Shown here: piece after piece, positions 11,216 to 23,511 of the stretch
Numbering within the stretch: position 1 is the first letter of the stretch
Layout of the letters: every line of letters begins with the position of its first letter
DNA from: Anaeramoeba flamelloides
Lineage: Eukaryota > Metamonada > Anaeramoebidae
Direction: 5' to 3'
NCBI GenBank assembly: GCA_027625915.1
Contig: JANTQA010000032.1
Span: 3,596,001-3,660,000 of the forward strand
DNA length: 64,000 nucleotides
Translations under genes and position numbers: made by a program
The notes under the pieces: generated by a model
What the model saw: only the letters and a program-made list of their open reading frames with translations
Told to the model about the DNA's origin: nothing
Database searches by the model: none

Positions 11216-13057
11216 AATCTAGTTTAGTATGATAATTTATAAATATACAATATATTCCAATTAGTGAATTGCTCTAATTTGATATTCCTTCAAGAAGTTA
11301 TTAAATAAGATTTTTTTTTTCAAACATTGAATTTTGGTGTGTTAAAATTTTTGAATTGGGGTTTGTGCATATATTGATATTGAAGGGTAGTCAATAGTCA
11401 AAACAGATTTTCTATGCGATGTCAAAATATCTTTTGTAATGAATAACTTATTAAATCAAGTATTTTAGGTATTGTCAGGTATAATGAGACTCAAAAAAAA
11501 AAAAAACTTCCAGTAAAAGTTTGATATGTTTTAATATTTAGAACTAAGAAGTTTTTGATCACTCAACAAACTTTTCAATATAATTTTTTTTTTTTTTTTT
11601 GGACAAAATTTGGATCGAAAAATAATTGAATCACAATCAACAAGAAAAAAATTTCAAATTTTGAAAAATTAATTTCAAATTATTTTTTTAATGTATCTAA
11701 CTATACAATTTTTAATTCTAAAATTTTCCTTCGGAGATAATTTTTTATAAATCCCATGTCTTATAATACTTTGTTAATAATTTAAATCTAAAAGTTTACT
11801 TTCAAGTTAATTGCATATTTCGGGTTCTAAGGGGTATATATAAATATATTGATAAAAACCAGTTTCATTAACACATACTAATTTATAAAATAGAAACAAT
11901 GATCGATTCTGCTTAAATAATAAATTATTAGGGTAAATTAAAATAAACCCAAAATTTAAAAAATCCTAACTTATGAACAATTAATCAAATTTCTTAATTT
12001 GAGATAAAAGAGGTTGAAAATATTGATTCAAAATTAAAAAAATTAAAAAACTAAATAACATAATCGAAAATTTTAGAATTAAAAAAATGGGAAATATTCA
12101 TAATTGTAAGAATTGTTAGATTATATTTTGATAATATATTTTAATGGTGAAATCAATACTTTTTATAAATGGGGACGAAGTAGTAAATACGATGAAGTCG
12201 ATACTGCTACCTAGTTAATGTTTTTAAAGTGTCCAAATCAATAGCACAGTTAATGAACATTCATAAAACATGAAACTTGTGTTTTCGACATTATTCTAAA
12301 CAAAATTGGGTTTTCGTAATAAACACAAAAACTCAAGAAAGGTTTAAATTACATTTTAACATGTATAAGAATTTTGCCTACAATCTTGACTATAATGGAT
12401 TTTTTTAAAATCTGGGAAATCTAAAGATTTTTTTTTGAATTTTTTTAAATGAAAAAAATCTTAACCACGAAGTATATTTAAAAGTTAAGTGTTCTGTCCC
12501 AATTTTAATATTTAGAAAAATAACAAATTACCTCAACAAGTAATCTTATATATTTGATAAAAATATATTAAAGTTTTGAAAATTATTCAAACATTTCAAA
12601 AATTGGATATCGTTGAAGATTTAGAATGTTTTCTAGGAAATTATCCTTCTTGTGAAAATTATCGTAAAAGCTCAATCCCAGAATAGAAGCAATTAATATT
12701 TCGTATATGTTAATAAGATCATTGATATTAGTCGAAAAAATACACAATATCTTTATAAGTTTTGGTTCATAGCAAAAATAGATTTTATTCTTTTAATAAA
12801 ATTTCTAAATAGAAATATAGGGTTTTATTAAAACAAAAGTGTTAATAACCCCTCCCGATAATAATTAATAAAAATCACAAAAAAAAAAATTTTTTTTGAT
12901 AAACTCTATCAAACCGTATAAAAACATGAAATTCAAAGAAGTTTCCAAAAAAGAAACAGATTAGTCAACTAACGGTTTTTCATTATGATGGTTATTTTCC
13001 CAAAGATTCTCTCCAGATTTTGTAATTTGAAATTATGATGAGTTGATTATTTAATTA

Positions 13058-13530
13058 CAGTGGTCTAAATAAAGCGTGCCCAGCTACTATAATACGTGTT
13101 TCAAAATATTATCCGTGCTTTTTTTTATTCTTGTACCAAGGCAACATCCAAGATACTAACAAATAGTATACATAAGTTCAAATCAATTATAAAAGTAGAG
13201 GACTGGTTATTTTGAGTAAAATTTAAATTATGAATTGAAATAGTTGAAAATTTTCGATAATATTCTCAATTTTTTTGAATTTTTTTGTTTTTATGATAAA
13301 AATTTTAACAAAAATTTACTCTTTTTTTTGAGATAAATTTTGCAATTTGATCCTTCATTTTTCGAATTTCTTTTTAATGATAGAACTTTAAGAAATCAAT
13401 ACAAAATTTTTTTTGGGTTTATTATTAGTTTCTTTGATCGGTTAATGTACTGGTCTTCTTTAAAAAAAAATACGCTTTTTATTTTGAAACACGCATTATA
13501 TTTTTTTGCACGGGTTATTTTGACTAAGAA
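13058..13530. mobile_element. Family D MITE with long terminal inverted repeats, copy 1
   Basis: About 470 bp. The left end CAGTGGTCTAAATAAAGC follows a TA. Inside each end lies a matched inverted block (TACGTGTTTCAAAATA on the left, ATTTTGAAACACGCA on the right). Copy 2 is at about 53935-54422 and matches along the length. Internal frames are short and unlike any protein I know. The CAGT...TA ends suggest Tc1/mariner-type mobilisation. Confidence 0.75.
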
Positions 13531-14181
13531 ATAATCAATCTTAAATTGTCGGAAAATGTTTTAATAAAATCCTCTTATTTAGTAATTCCACTGTTTTACT
13601 GAGAATTGAAACGAAGGACGAGTTTAAACTGAAATAATTTGTATTTATAATGTTAGTATAAAAAGAACAAATTCTTTCCTTCCTCTTGCAGGAAATCAAA
13701 AAAAAAAATTGCAAAAGTATTCAAATAGCCCCTTAAAACTTACTTTCTAAAAATTAAAAATACAAAAAAATGGATTTGATTCATCTCAAAGGTTGTTTTT
13801 TTCAATGTATGTCATCCTTTTTTTGATAACAATAAAAGAAAATTTTTATTCGATTTTTTTTTCAACAAATAGCTATCTGAGAAAAGAAACATTTAGAAAC
13901 AAGTCTACTTGTTGTTGGGGATTCTATTTCAGTTCATTTTTTTTGAATTTTTTTCAAAATAAGTCAAGACAAGATTGAAGTCTGATTGATCAAAATGGGG
14001 AGAGGGTGGTATTTCTACTGTTATTTTTTTCAAAAATCTGTTTCTTGTTAACGATCATTTGAAAATTTTCAGGAAAATCATTTTTTTCTGGTGAAACCTT
14101 TTAAACGTTTTTCATTTTTTATTGTTTTGTTAAAAACAAAAAAATATTGAATATTTAAATCAATACACCTAACAGCCATTT

Positions 14182-16806
14182 ATGTCAAAACACATTTCAC
14201 AGATTGTTTTCCGTTTAACAGATCAGTCTACACTCAATATTCAAACAACCTCAAAATCATTAAATTATCACCTTGATTGGTTGTCAAAACTGGATTTTTT
14301 AATCAAACCAAAAGTAGATCTGAACAAGAAATCAGAAAACAAAGAAGGCTTAATTTTAGAACTTGAAGAAGTAAGTAATTAAAATCTTATCTCTCCTCTC
14401 AAAAAAAAAGTCTTTTTCAAAATCTTTTCAAAATTAAATAAATTTTTTTATAAATAATATATACGTTAATATTTTTTTTTTCAATCTTCGAAAAAAACAT
14501 AGAATTCACTTTCTAAAAATAACACAGACAATTCAGAATTTGAAATTTTAGAAGATAGAATTTCAAATCAAAGTGGGACGAAGGAAAATGTCGAAAATTC
14601 ATTTTTGACGAATTGTCAAAAGAAAACTGATCAAAAAAACAAGGAAGGATCTTTGATTGAAAAAAAAAAAGAAAGTCTTCCAAATTTAACAAATTGTGAT
14701 CAAAACAACCAAGAAACAGAATTAATCCATGGGGATAATAAGGAAACAACAAAAACTAAATACCCACGCTCACACCAAAAAACAACAACAGAATTGAATC
14801 AAGAAGAGATGGAAAATTTTCAAAACGACATAAAGAGCAGCCCACAAAAAGGTACTGCAAATCTTGTTGGGATGGAAATTGAAGATGTAACAAAACAAAA
14901 CAACGAAAAGAAAACTGAAAAGAAAAAAGAGGAAGAAAAAGAAAATGAAAAAAAAGAAAAAGAAAATGAAAAAGAAGAAGAAAATGAAAAAGAAGAAGAA
15001 AATGAAAAAGAAAAAGAAGAAGAAAAAGAAAAAGAAGAAGAAAAAGAAAAAGAAAAAGTAAAAGAAGAAAAAAAAGTAAAAGAAAAAGTAAAAGAAAACC
15101 AAATTACAGACTTTAATACAAAAGAAAAACAGACTTTCGAAAATCAAAAAAAAAAAATTGTTTGTATTCAAAAACAGAATAAATTAAGCGAGCCAAAACC
15201 AATAAAAAGTCTGATCAAAAAATCAAAAATACAATACCTTAACCATGTACGTGAATCAAGAAGGAAATGGGGACAGAAAATAAAATCAAACAAATATAAA
15301 TACCAACATCCTATTCGGACATTTAATCCAACCTTTTCTCATACAAAACCAATTTCTACAAGAATCAATGAATTAAAATTTTTAAAACCAAAGAACACAA
15401 AAAAGGATCAAACTAAAGTACAAAACACTCATAAAAAAACCCAACAACAAATTGAAAAGAAAAAGATGGTTCCTTTAAACAAAGAATTTAACATCGCGAA
15501 GAATAAGTCAAAAACAGAGAAAAACATTAAAAGCGAAAACAAGAATGTTAATGATAATGTTGATCAAAATAGTGCCAAAACAAAGAAAATCAAAACGAAA
15601 GAATCAACAAGAAGACTACCAGATTTGTCCTTAAAAGAAACAAAGGCACCAACCAGCCAAGAAGAAAATAAAATAAAAGAAACAAATAAGAATGAAACAA
15701 AAATCCAAAACAACAAAAGCTTAGATTCAAAGTCCCTGAGTCTTGGAAAGCAAAAGAACCAAACTGTAGAAAGTTTTAATACCAACCATACCAATGAAAA
15801 AATTCATAATTTTTTAACTAATGAAATTACATCTTCAGAGTCCAAGACCAAAACAAATCTTGAAAAAAAAATCAATTATGGACCAATAAAAGATAACGAG
15901 ACTAATCAAATTCAAAGTGGGATGATAAAAAAATCAAAAAAAGGGAAAAAAGGAAAAAAAAAAGTGAAAAAGGAAAAAAACAAAAGTGATAAAAAGATCA
16001 ATAAGGCCAAAACCAAAACTAAAAAAAAATCAAGAAAAAGAAAATTAAACCCAAACAACAAAAAAAAGGGACTCACAAGAAAAAAAAACCCAAAAGAAGA
16101 GAAAGAAACCCAATCCCAAAAAAAAAGACGAACACTAACAAAGATAAAGAGTGATAATAATGAGGAAAAAAAAGAAGTGAAAAATGTTCCAACAGAAAAG
16201 CCCGTTCACAGGAAAAAGTCGGAGCATAAGAAAAAAAAAAAATCAAATAATCCCAAAAAATCAAAGAAGAAATTACAAAAAAAGAAGAAAAACTCAAAAG
16301 AAATTAAAAAAAAAGAAACAAAACAAACATCGGATAATACAAACAAAACAAATACTATTAAGAAAATTGTCCCACAAAACACAAACCAAAACCAAAACCA
16401 AAACCAAAACTGTAAAAATTCTGAAAATTCAGATCCAAATAGAATTAACACGGATCAGAACAGTACAAGCAGCAAACCAAATAACAACCCCTTTTTCAAA
16501 AAAAATCAGAAAAGACAAAAAAAAAAAAAAAACCAAAATTTCCCCGATTGGGCCTATGGGAAACAGTTAGCACAAGAATTACAAAAACAACACTACAAAG
16601 ACCCAGATGAAATTTTCCCCTTAATTGAAACCTGTGATTTGGAAACAATTTTTGATTTTTCAAAGCCACGGTTTGCAAATAGAACAAGCTCCTTCTACTG
16701 GACACCGGATACACTGAGTTGGCGAGAAGAACGCGACTACAAAATGAAAATGGGTTATATTTACCAAGACTCAACCTCAAAAATAGTTATGATTAATGAA
16801 AATTGA
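14182..16806 (+). CDS. INCENP: INCENP-like inner centromere protein (chromosomal passenger complex)
   Basis: INCENP scaffolds the chromosomal passenger complex and activates Aurora B through its C-terminal IN-box. Exons 14182-14370 and 14503-16806; the 132-nt intron has a consensus donor (GAA|GTAAGT) and acceptor CATAG|AATTCA. The protein is 830 aa. The C-terminal 89 residues carry the IN-box: FPDWAYGKQLAQ (from about 743), HYKDPDEIF, CDLETIF, SKPRFANRTSSFYW. They end in the TSS motif (T791-S793) that Aurora phosphorylates in other eukaryotes. The middle is low-complexity Lys/Glu/Asn/Gln sequence, including a long charged E/K stretch (about 199-262) that could form a single alpha-helix, and (NQ)n. 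The first 60 residues are the best candidate for the survivin/borealin-binding helix but show no decisive motif. The opposite-strand Phe-rich open frames are shadows. Identity rests on the IN-box. Confidence 0.85.
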
Positions 16807-17624
16807 TCTTCATTAATTAATACTTTATACAATAAAAAATAATAATTATACATTTATATAAAGTTTTCTTAGAGATTAGAGTTTTTTTACATACCAAAGG
16901 TTTTTTAATACTTTTTTTAATTTTATTATTATTTTTTTCTTGGAGTGAAAGTAAGGTATTTCTCAAAAAGTGTGGTGTTTTTTTTACATTACAAATAAAA
17001 ATACCCTTTAAATAACCACTTTATTCCAAAAAAGGTAATGCATAATTAAGAGAAATATTAATATGGATTAAATTGATATTAGTTCCAATATTTTTAAAAT
17101 ATGTTGAAAATTTTATCCAAAAATGAAATAAAAAAATTACAACTTTTTCTGAGAAAAGGAAATATTATTAATTTTCATAAAAAACTGGAAATATGCCAAG
17201 AACACAAATGAGTTTTAAACAATCAAATACAGTTTTCTACGATCTATGGAAATTGTTGTTATATTACACGAGCATGAAAAAATAAAATTGTAAAAAAAAA
17301 TTTAGAAGAAACTACTACGTTCCTAATCCTTTCATCTTAAATAATAGACTTTATTCGTAATATAATCAAAATTACAGAACTCCAAATTCATGTGGATATT
17401 CTTTTTATTGTTGTCAGTATAACCACAATTTTTAAAAGTCTCTTGTCTAGAAAAAAGGTATATTTAGGGGTAAAAATTTTTGAATGGGTGCCACAATGAA
17501 TTTTTCTTATATTCAACTTTAGGATATTTTTTTGAAGACCATAACTAATAGTTCTGAAAACACTTTATTCATCTAAAAAAATACTGAAACTCAGAAAAAA
17601 AATTCCTCATGATAATTATTGAGA

Positions 17625-17890
17625 GTGTCCTAGGTTTTTTTTTACTTTTTGTAATAAACTGAAAATTTATAAAAATATTCTGTTTATTACAAAAATTAAA
17701 AAAAACCTAATGAAAGTGTCCGTCACGTGCCTAGCTTTTTTTTAATTTAAGAAATTAAAAGAAAATTTCAAAAATTTTCTTTTTATTTCTTAAATTAAAA
17801 AAAAACTAACGGCGGTTTTCCAAAATTCAAAAGAAGTGAGTAAAATCTATAATTTTTCTCTATTCTTTCAAATTCTCAAAAACCTAAAGA
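17625..17890. repeat. Tandem array of three stem-loop modules
   Basis: Three consecutive imperfect palindromes: 17629-17710 (CCTAGG...AAACCTAA, stem with GTAATAAACTG / CTGTTTATTAC), 17730-17809 (CCTAGC...AAACTAAC, stem AATTTAAGAAAT / ATTTCTTAAATT) and 17814-17884 (GGTTTTCC...AAAACC). Stem sequences differ between modules, but the module borders are alike and GTGTCC linkers recur. No coding content. Confidence 0.75.
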
Positions 17891-18091
17891 CTGTCCAGGC
17901 TATAAAAATAATCTTAAAATCTGGATTTCTGAATGATAATAAAATAATAATATTTTTAATATTATTAATAAATAAGATTCAATGGTTTTATCAGCTGTAG
18001 TAGATAATAAAACTATGTTTAAATATTAAAAAAAAAAAATTTCTAAATTTAAGTTTAGGATTTCTGCAAGTATCATCAAGTACCATAGAGT

Positions 18092-18300
18092 ACCTAGGTT
18101 TTATAGAGGTTTATTGTTTTATCTATAAAGTGTTCTAGGTTTTTTTGAGGTTTTCTATTTTATTTGGAAAATCTATTGATTTTATAAATAAACAAAAAAA
18201 ACCTAACGAAAAGCGTCCTAAGTTTTTTTTTACTTTTTGGAATAAACTGAAAATTTCTTAATATTTTCTGTTTATTCAAAAAATTAAAAAAAAACCTAAC
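18092..18300. repeat. Second tandem stem-loop cluster, two and a half modules
   Basis: A half module ending ACCTAGGTTTT (18092-18134), a module at 18135-18206 (CTAGGTTTTTTTG...AAACCTAACG) and one at 18217-18300. The last has the same stem (AATAAACTGAAAATTT / TTTTCTGTTTATT) as the first module of the 17.6-kb cluster. Related units are at 49895-49985 and, reversed, at 60780-60985. Confidence 0.7.
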
Positions 18301-21300
18301 ATAAAAATCAAAATAAAAAAATATTTTTTTAAATTTATATCAATAAATAATTCTTTAATAATCCAAATAATTGGTTATCTATTTGAAAGATATTTATTAA
18401 ATTTAAAATACTTTTAAAATTTATGATTATACCTCTTAACTGTGAAAAAAAAATATTCAAATTTTTTACTATTAAATTGAAAAAAAATATTACTAAAAAT
18501 TTGGATTTTCTAACGTTAATTGTAAAATATCTCAAAAAATAATTTTTGATCCAAGATCTTTTATTAAGCAAGAGATTTATTATAAGTGAGGTTATTAAAA
18601 AGTAAAAAATTAGCAAATTTTTAATTTTTTTTTCAAAAAATTTTTTCATGATCGTCTCGTGTAAAGAAGTTATTATTTTTTGGAAACCTAAGCAAAAAAA
18701 AAATGATAAAAAATAACCTTTTTTCTAATAATATTTATATTGGTTATTTCTTGAAATAAGATCTTTAATTAATAAAACTCTACCGATTATGAGTATTATT
18801 AGATTTTTCTCTTTTTTTTTGTTTTTATCGAGATACAAATAGCTCAGTTCTTGGAAATGATGTCTTAATATTTAAAACAAAAGACACAGGGGAATAGAAG
18901 AAATGTGTTTTTTTTAAGATCTTGTTTAACCAATTATATTTTTCTTCAAAAAAAGAAATTTTAAAATGGGGGTATTAATGAGTACACGCTATTTTAGGAG
19001 TTTTAAAAGGGATGGAGAAAATAGCTCTTTAAAAAGATTAAAATTGAGAAACAATTGCTTTTTGAGTCGAGAGTTTCTCATTTTAAGACATTTTTAAATA
19101 ATATAAAAATCTATCTAGCTTTAAAGATCTAAAAAGAATGAAAAACTATAAGGGTTTTGTTTTATTTTTTGTGTTTTTATTTTTTTTCCTTGAATATCCA
19201 TACTATTACAACAAATAATTGCTCATACAATTTGACTTATTGTTTCGAAAATGACAAACATGATATTTTTTTCTATGTGCTTTAAATATCACCCTTGCAA
19301 GAAAAATATATTGCTTATTTTCTCAACTTCTTAAAAATAATGACAGTTAGAAAAACTATTACTTCAATCAAAAAAAAAATAATAATAACCCAATTTTTGA
19401 CCTTAAAAATATATCATATAAAACTGAGATTAGAAAAATTCAGGTTTCTTTTATCAAAGAAATGTCTAGATAAACAAATAAATTGAATGACTATTACGAA
19501 CCCATATATGGTTGATGATTACCATGTCGAACTAAAGAGTTTTCTGAAAACTTGGTTTTAAAAAAATATTTTATATAAATTTGTAGAAATTTGAATAAAA
19601 ATTATTCCTGTTTCCAACGATTTATTCACTATTATTTTCGATTTAGATCTTATTATTATCATTGATACAATATCACCTTATTCTTTGTTTCTAACAATTA
19701 AAAGTAGAATAATTAATATAATCTAATATTTTCTTGTTCTTGAATTATAAATAATATTATTTTCCAATTTATAATTTCAAAAAGTATTGGGGGTTGAAAT
19801 TTAAATTAGTTTAATATTAAAGTATAATACTGATTTTTTCATATTTTTTATTATAAATATACATAAAAATAATAACAAATGTGAAATTTTTTTTTTTTAT
19901 AATCTTTTTTTCTCAATAAATTTCAACTGCGAAATAAAATAAAAGATTTATACAAGTAAAATAATAAGTAAAAATGGATTCTGAAAAAAAAAAGGAAAAT
20001 TTCAATACTTTGTATTAAATCACTAAAAAAAGTTAAACAATTTGACACAAATATTCTTGAAGAGTTTTAAATATAATTTTAAAACTCCAATTTGGGATAA
20101 AAAATTGAAATTATCTTATTTGTACTTGATGTAATTTTTTTTTTTTTACATATCACAATTAGGAAGAAAATCCCAGTACTGTATGATATATTATACTACT
20201 ATTGTTTGATAGTTTTATCAAATTTTCTCCAATGATGCCATGTAGAAAAAGAGATACATTTTTTTTTTAATCAAAAGCCTATATTTATATTGAGTGCTCA
20301 TATTCTTTAATATTTGATCTGAATTTTCAAAAGATCTCCGGGTAGTAGTATTTTTTTAAAATAAAAAGAAAAAATGCTAAGATCTTGAAAATTTTAAGTT
20401 TTGCATTTGAATTTCTGTCTATGAAATGGGCGAGTTAACACAATCTAGACAATTTCTTTATTTGAGTCCCTTTTTATTGAAATCCAAAAATCATACATTT
20501 CGAATATAAAATGAAATAAGGTAACAAATTATTTTTATTAACAACATAGTTAATTTTTGAAGATTCTAAAAACATTTTTTTAGTGGTATGTTTAAAAAAA
20601 AATTGATTTCAAAAGCAAATTTTTTATTTTGTTTCTTTTTCTTTGATTAATATTTCAAATTCAAATATAAGTCAATAAGATTATTGAATTACAGACGATT
20701 GAATAAATTGAAAATTTGATAGAAGCTTAACCACAGTTTCGCAATGAAATTTAGATATATTGAGTATAAAATTTTTATTTCTTTAAAGTTTGAAAACGGT
20801 TATTTTCCTGTGTTCACAAAATTGCAAAAGAATTATAAATTGAAAAAACAAATTAAAAAATTTGTGGTTTTATTCACAAGAATCATTATAACAGTTTAAA
20901 TCATTTTTATCAGAAAAAAAAAATGATTTTGAATATAGAGAATAAAAATAGTTAATTCCAAAAAACCATCAAGAAATTTTTATTTCGGAAAATCAAATTG
21001 TATTTAAGAACAGAAATTCAATTTCTGGTTAAAATTGAAAATGACTTTAAAAATTTAATAATTATAATTATCCTTCATAAAAAATACAATTATTATTCAA
21101 TAGGTGAAATAAATCAAATTATCATTAACAAAAGAATTATCTTAAAATAGAAAAAAAAACTTTATATTAATATTCCTGAAAAAAAAATACCTTTAAAAAT
21201 ATCGTAACGATGAAAATGACAATAAAAAATGAAAAAATTTTTTATAATGCAAGAAATTAAATGAATTGAATGGTTTTCTTTTTCCGAAAAAAATGAAACA

Positions 21301-21929
21301 AAAAAAATGATCTCACTTCCTGAAAAAAAAAAATTCTTTTGTGGGTTTTTTAGTTGATCAGAATTTTTTGACACATGGCATTTACAAAATTTTTAAGTAG
21401 AGAATACAACCAAGAACCCATTATAAAACTTTAAATTGTTGTAGTAGAGTAATAATCCCTTAACACAATTTTCTAAAAGGAAATTCAGCTATAAAAATCT
21501 ATTTCAATGATATTTTATTGGTATCCTAATGGAGATTAAATATATTTTTAATTTAGATTTCTGATTTTTTGTACAACCAAAGTAATTACCCCTCTTCAAC
21601 CATTTTCTTTTACTTTTTAATTTTCTTTTAAAATTATAAAACTATATTTGTATTTTTTATTTCTTTATAAAAAAACAAATAATTTGAAGTTTAATCAAAA
21701 ATGTTTCAATTTTGAATAAAAAAATAATCAAAAATAAGGAAAAAATTGGATATTTTTGGATTTTATGTTTTTAATTATCCTTGATTTATCAATTCTAAAA
21801 TGACAATTGTTCAAAAAATTGAAATATTTTTGCGATCTCAAAAACGACTTGATCTATTTCGATAATGAAAGTAGACTCAAATTTCGTTTGGTGTTTTTGA
21901 TTGAAAACTAATATAATGAATTATTATTT

Positions 21930-22030
21930 GAAGTTAGTTGATTTCTTTTTTTAATTGATTTTAACTTTTCGTTTTCAGGTTCTATTAAGGTTCCCATTTA
22001 AAAATCGCTTTTCACTTTTCTTCCCTGTTT
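21930..22030. repeat. Dispersed block shared with the 32.5-kb foldback core
   Basis: CAGGTTCTATTAAGGTTCCC with about 60 bp of preceding sequence (TTTTTTAATTGATTTTA) is repeated at about 32440-32530. A shorter match (GGTTCTATTAAGATTT) is at 60602. No long inverted arms were found around this copy. Confidence 0.55.
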
Positions 22031-22451
22031 GACTTTTTTTTTCCTGAATGATTAGACATCTTCTTCTGGTTTAAATAAATAAATCAAAATTAAAAGCTTT
22101 ATTGTGAAAAAAAAAAAAAAACAATAATGTGACCTTGAAAAAACCGTATTTTAACAAAAAGATAAAAATGGATTTGTTTTCATCGTTCTTATTCTAAAAC
22201 TGTGTAAAACTAATTATTAAAATAAATTTTTTTTTTTTACAAATTAAAATGTAAATTTTGAGGAATAAATAGACCAAAGAACGTAAGGCAAAGTCGAAAA
22301 TATATATTGTTTTTATTTTTAGAATTTAATATATTAAAAATGAAATTCAAGTTTAGAAAAGTTATAAAAAAGAACGATCTTAAAAATAAAAAATATCACT
22401 AAACTTATATAAAAAAAGAATAAAAGGAAGCAAATCTAATGTTTTATGAAA

Positions 22452-22453
<2 letters not shown>

Positions 22454-22482
<29 letters not shown>
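22454..22482. repeat. Poly(T) tract, about 29 bp
   Basis: Uninterrupted T run about 215 bp beyond the bZIP stop codon; on the coding strand of that gene it reads as poly(A). No function is implied. Confidence 0.95.
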
Positions 22483-22695
22483 GGTGTTGAGTTTGAAATA
22501 AACTTATAGAAATTACTCTAAATGGTGTAATTTATAATTTAATTTTGCAAAATTCATAAGAATGATTGAATAGAATCATTAATTTTTTTTTTTTTGGTTT
22601 ACAAAGATCAATAAATAGAGTCTCTGAAAGAAGAAAAATCTTTGGTAGATTTTAAACAATTAATAATAAAAAAATAATTTAAATCAAAAATCTTA

Positions 22696-23511
22696 TTAAA
22701 ATAAATTAGAATCAAAAATGTTTGTTTCATAGGAAGAATTTTCTGGGAAATTCAGCCACTGAAAATTGTGTTTTTCGTTTTGCTTATCATAAATTTCCTG
22801 TTGTTTGTTTGGAAAACCAAAATCATTCTCCAATACCGTTGATCGTTCAAAATCTTGAAAAGAGTTTTGGAGGTTTACTTCTAAATCTTCATAAAAACTG
22901 TTTTGCGACAATGGAGATTCAATTTCGTAAATATCATTTGGGGAAATTAAACCTTCTTCTTGTTCTTGCTTTTGCTCTTGCTCTTGTTCTTGTTCTTGTT
23001 CTTGTATTTTTATTTGTATTTGTTCTTGTTCGTGTTCTTGTTCTTGTTCTTGTTCTTTTTTATTTTCGTTTTCGTTTACTTGCTCTTTTTGTTTTTGTTC
23101 AATGTTTTCTGCTTTTGTGTTGTTTTTTAATTCTTCAATTAATTTCAATAAATCCAAATTTTGTTGTTGTACTTTTTCAAGTTCACTAATTAAAGACGTG
23201 TTCTCTTGCTTTAATTCTTTTGTTTCCTTTTCAAGAGTGTCAACATACATCTTTCTTCTTTCACGGAATCTTCTTGCATTAATCCTATTTCTCGCTTTTC
23301 TTGTTAATTTTTTATTTTCAACTTCTTTTCCACCCAAAGTCGTTGCGCTTTTTGTTTTTTTGGAGAGAGTTAGTTTTTGGTTGGCCTTTGTTTTTGTTGT
23401 GCTTATGGCAACAAGTCTTCTTTTTTTACACAAAGCTATTTTTTTATCATGAGAAACTTTACTTCTTTTCGAGACAGTGATTGTTTGTCGTTTTCTATTT
23501 TTGGTTGACAT
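22696..23511 (-). CDS. bZIP transcription factor
   Basis: A sequence-specific DNA-binding protein expected to dimerise in the nucleus. Single exon, 271 aa, starting at the ATG at 23511 (MSTKNRKRQT); the open frame continues upstream but without an ATG. The basic region at about residues 69-90 contains N-x7-R within RNRINARRFRERRK, the bZIP signature. It is followed by a leucine zipper with heptad positions near L93, L100, L107, V114, L121 and L128. The N-terminal 65 residues are Lys/Arg/Ser/Thr-rich. After the zipper comes a long Glu-Gln dipeptide tract (about 155-190), encoded by a CTTGTT-type repeat on the plus strand, and then an acidic/aromatic C-terminus that could be an activation region. 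Plus-strand Leu/Val/Phe frames across this gene are shadows. I do not assign a subfamily. Confidence 0.85.
   Translation of the reverse strand: MSTKNRKRQTITVSKRSKVSHDKKIALCKKRRLVAISTTKTKANQKLTLSKKTKSATTLGGKEVENKKLTRKARNRINARRFRERRKMYVDTLEKETKELKQENTSLISELEKVQQQNLDLLKLIEELKNNTKAENIEQKQKEQVNENENKKEQEQEQEHEQEQIQIKIQEQEQEQEQEQKQEQEEGLISPNDIYEIESPLSQNSFYEDLEVNLQNSFQDFERSTVLENDFGFPNKQQEIYDKQNEKHNFQWLNFPENSSYETNIFDSNLF

Larger units (their letters stand above)
7364..14181. other. Gene-poor intergenic region
   Basis: No exon can be supported over 6.8 kb. Foldback element about 7690-8780, (TA)n at 9059-9099, an extremely AT-rich stretch about 9240-10300, family E foldback about 10300-11215, and family D element 13058-13530. 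I see nothing definable in 11216-13057 or 13531-14181 beyond AT-rich DNA. Confidence 0.55.
16807..22695. other. Gene-free intergenic region
   Basis: No supported exon in 5.9 kb. It contains two clusters of tandem stem-loop modules (17625-17890 and 18092-18300) and a block at about 21930-22030 shared with the foldback near 32.5 kb. Elsewhere I see only AT-rich DNA and homopolymer runs. Confidence 0.55.

Noticed and set aside
13340..13534. 64-codon open frame
   Set aside because: Inside the family D MITE; not open in the second copy.
14770..15171. Minus-strand Phe-rich open frame opposite INCENP (and other frames in 15564-16780)
   Set aside because: Exact shadow of Lys/Glu codons in the INCENP gene; no domain or start context.
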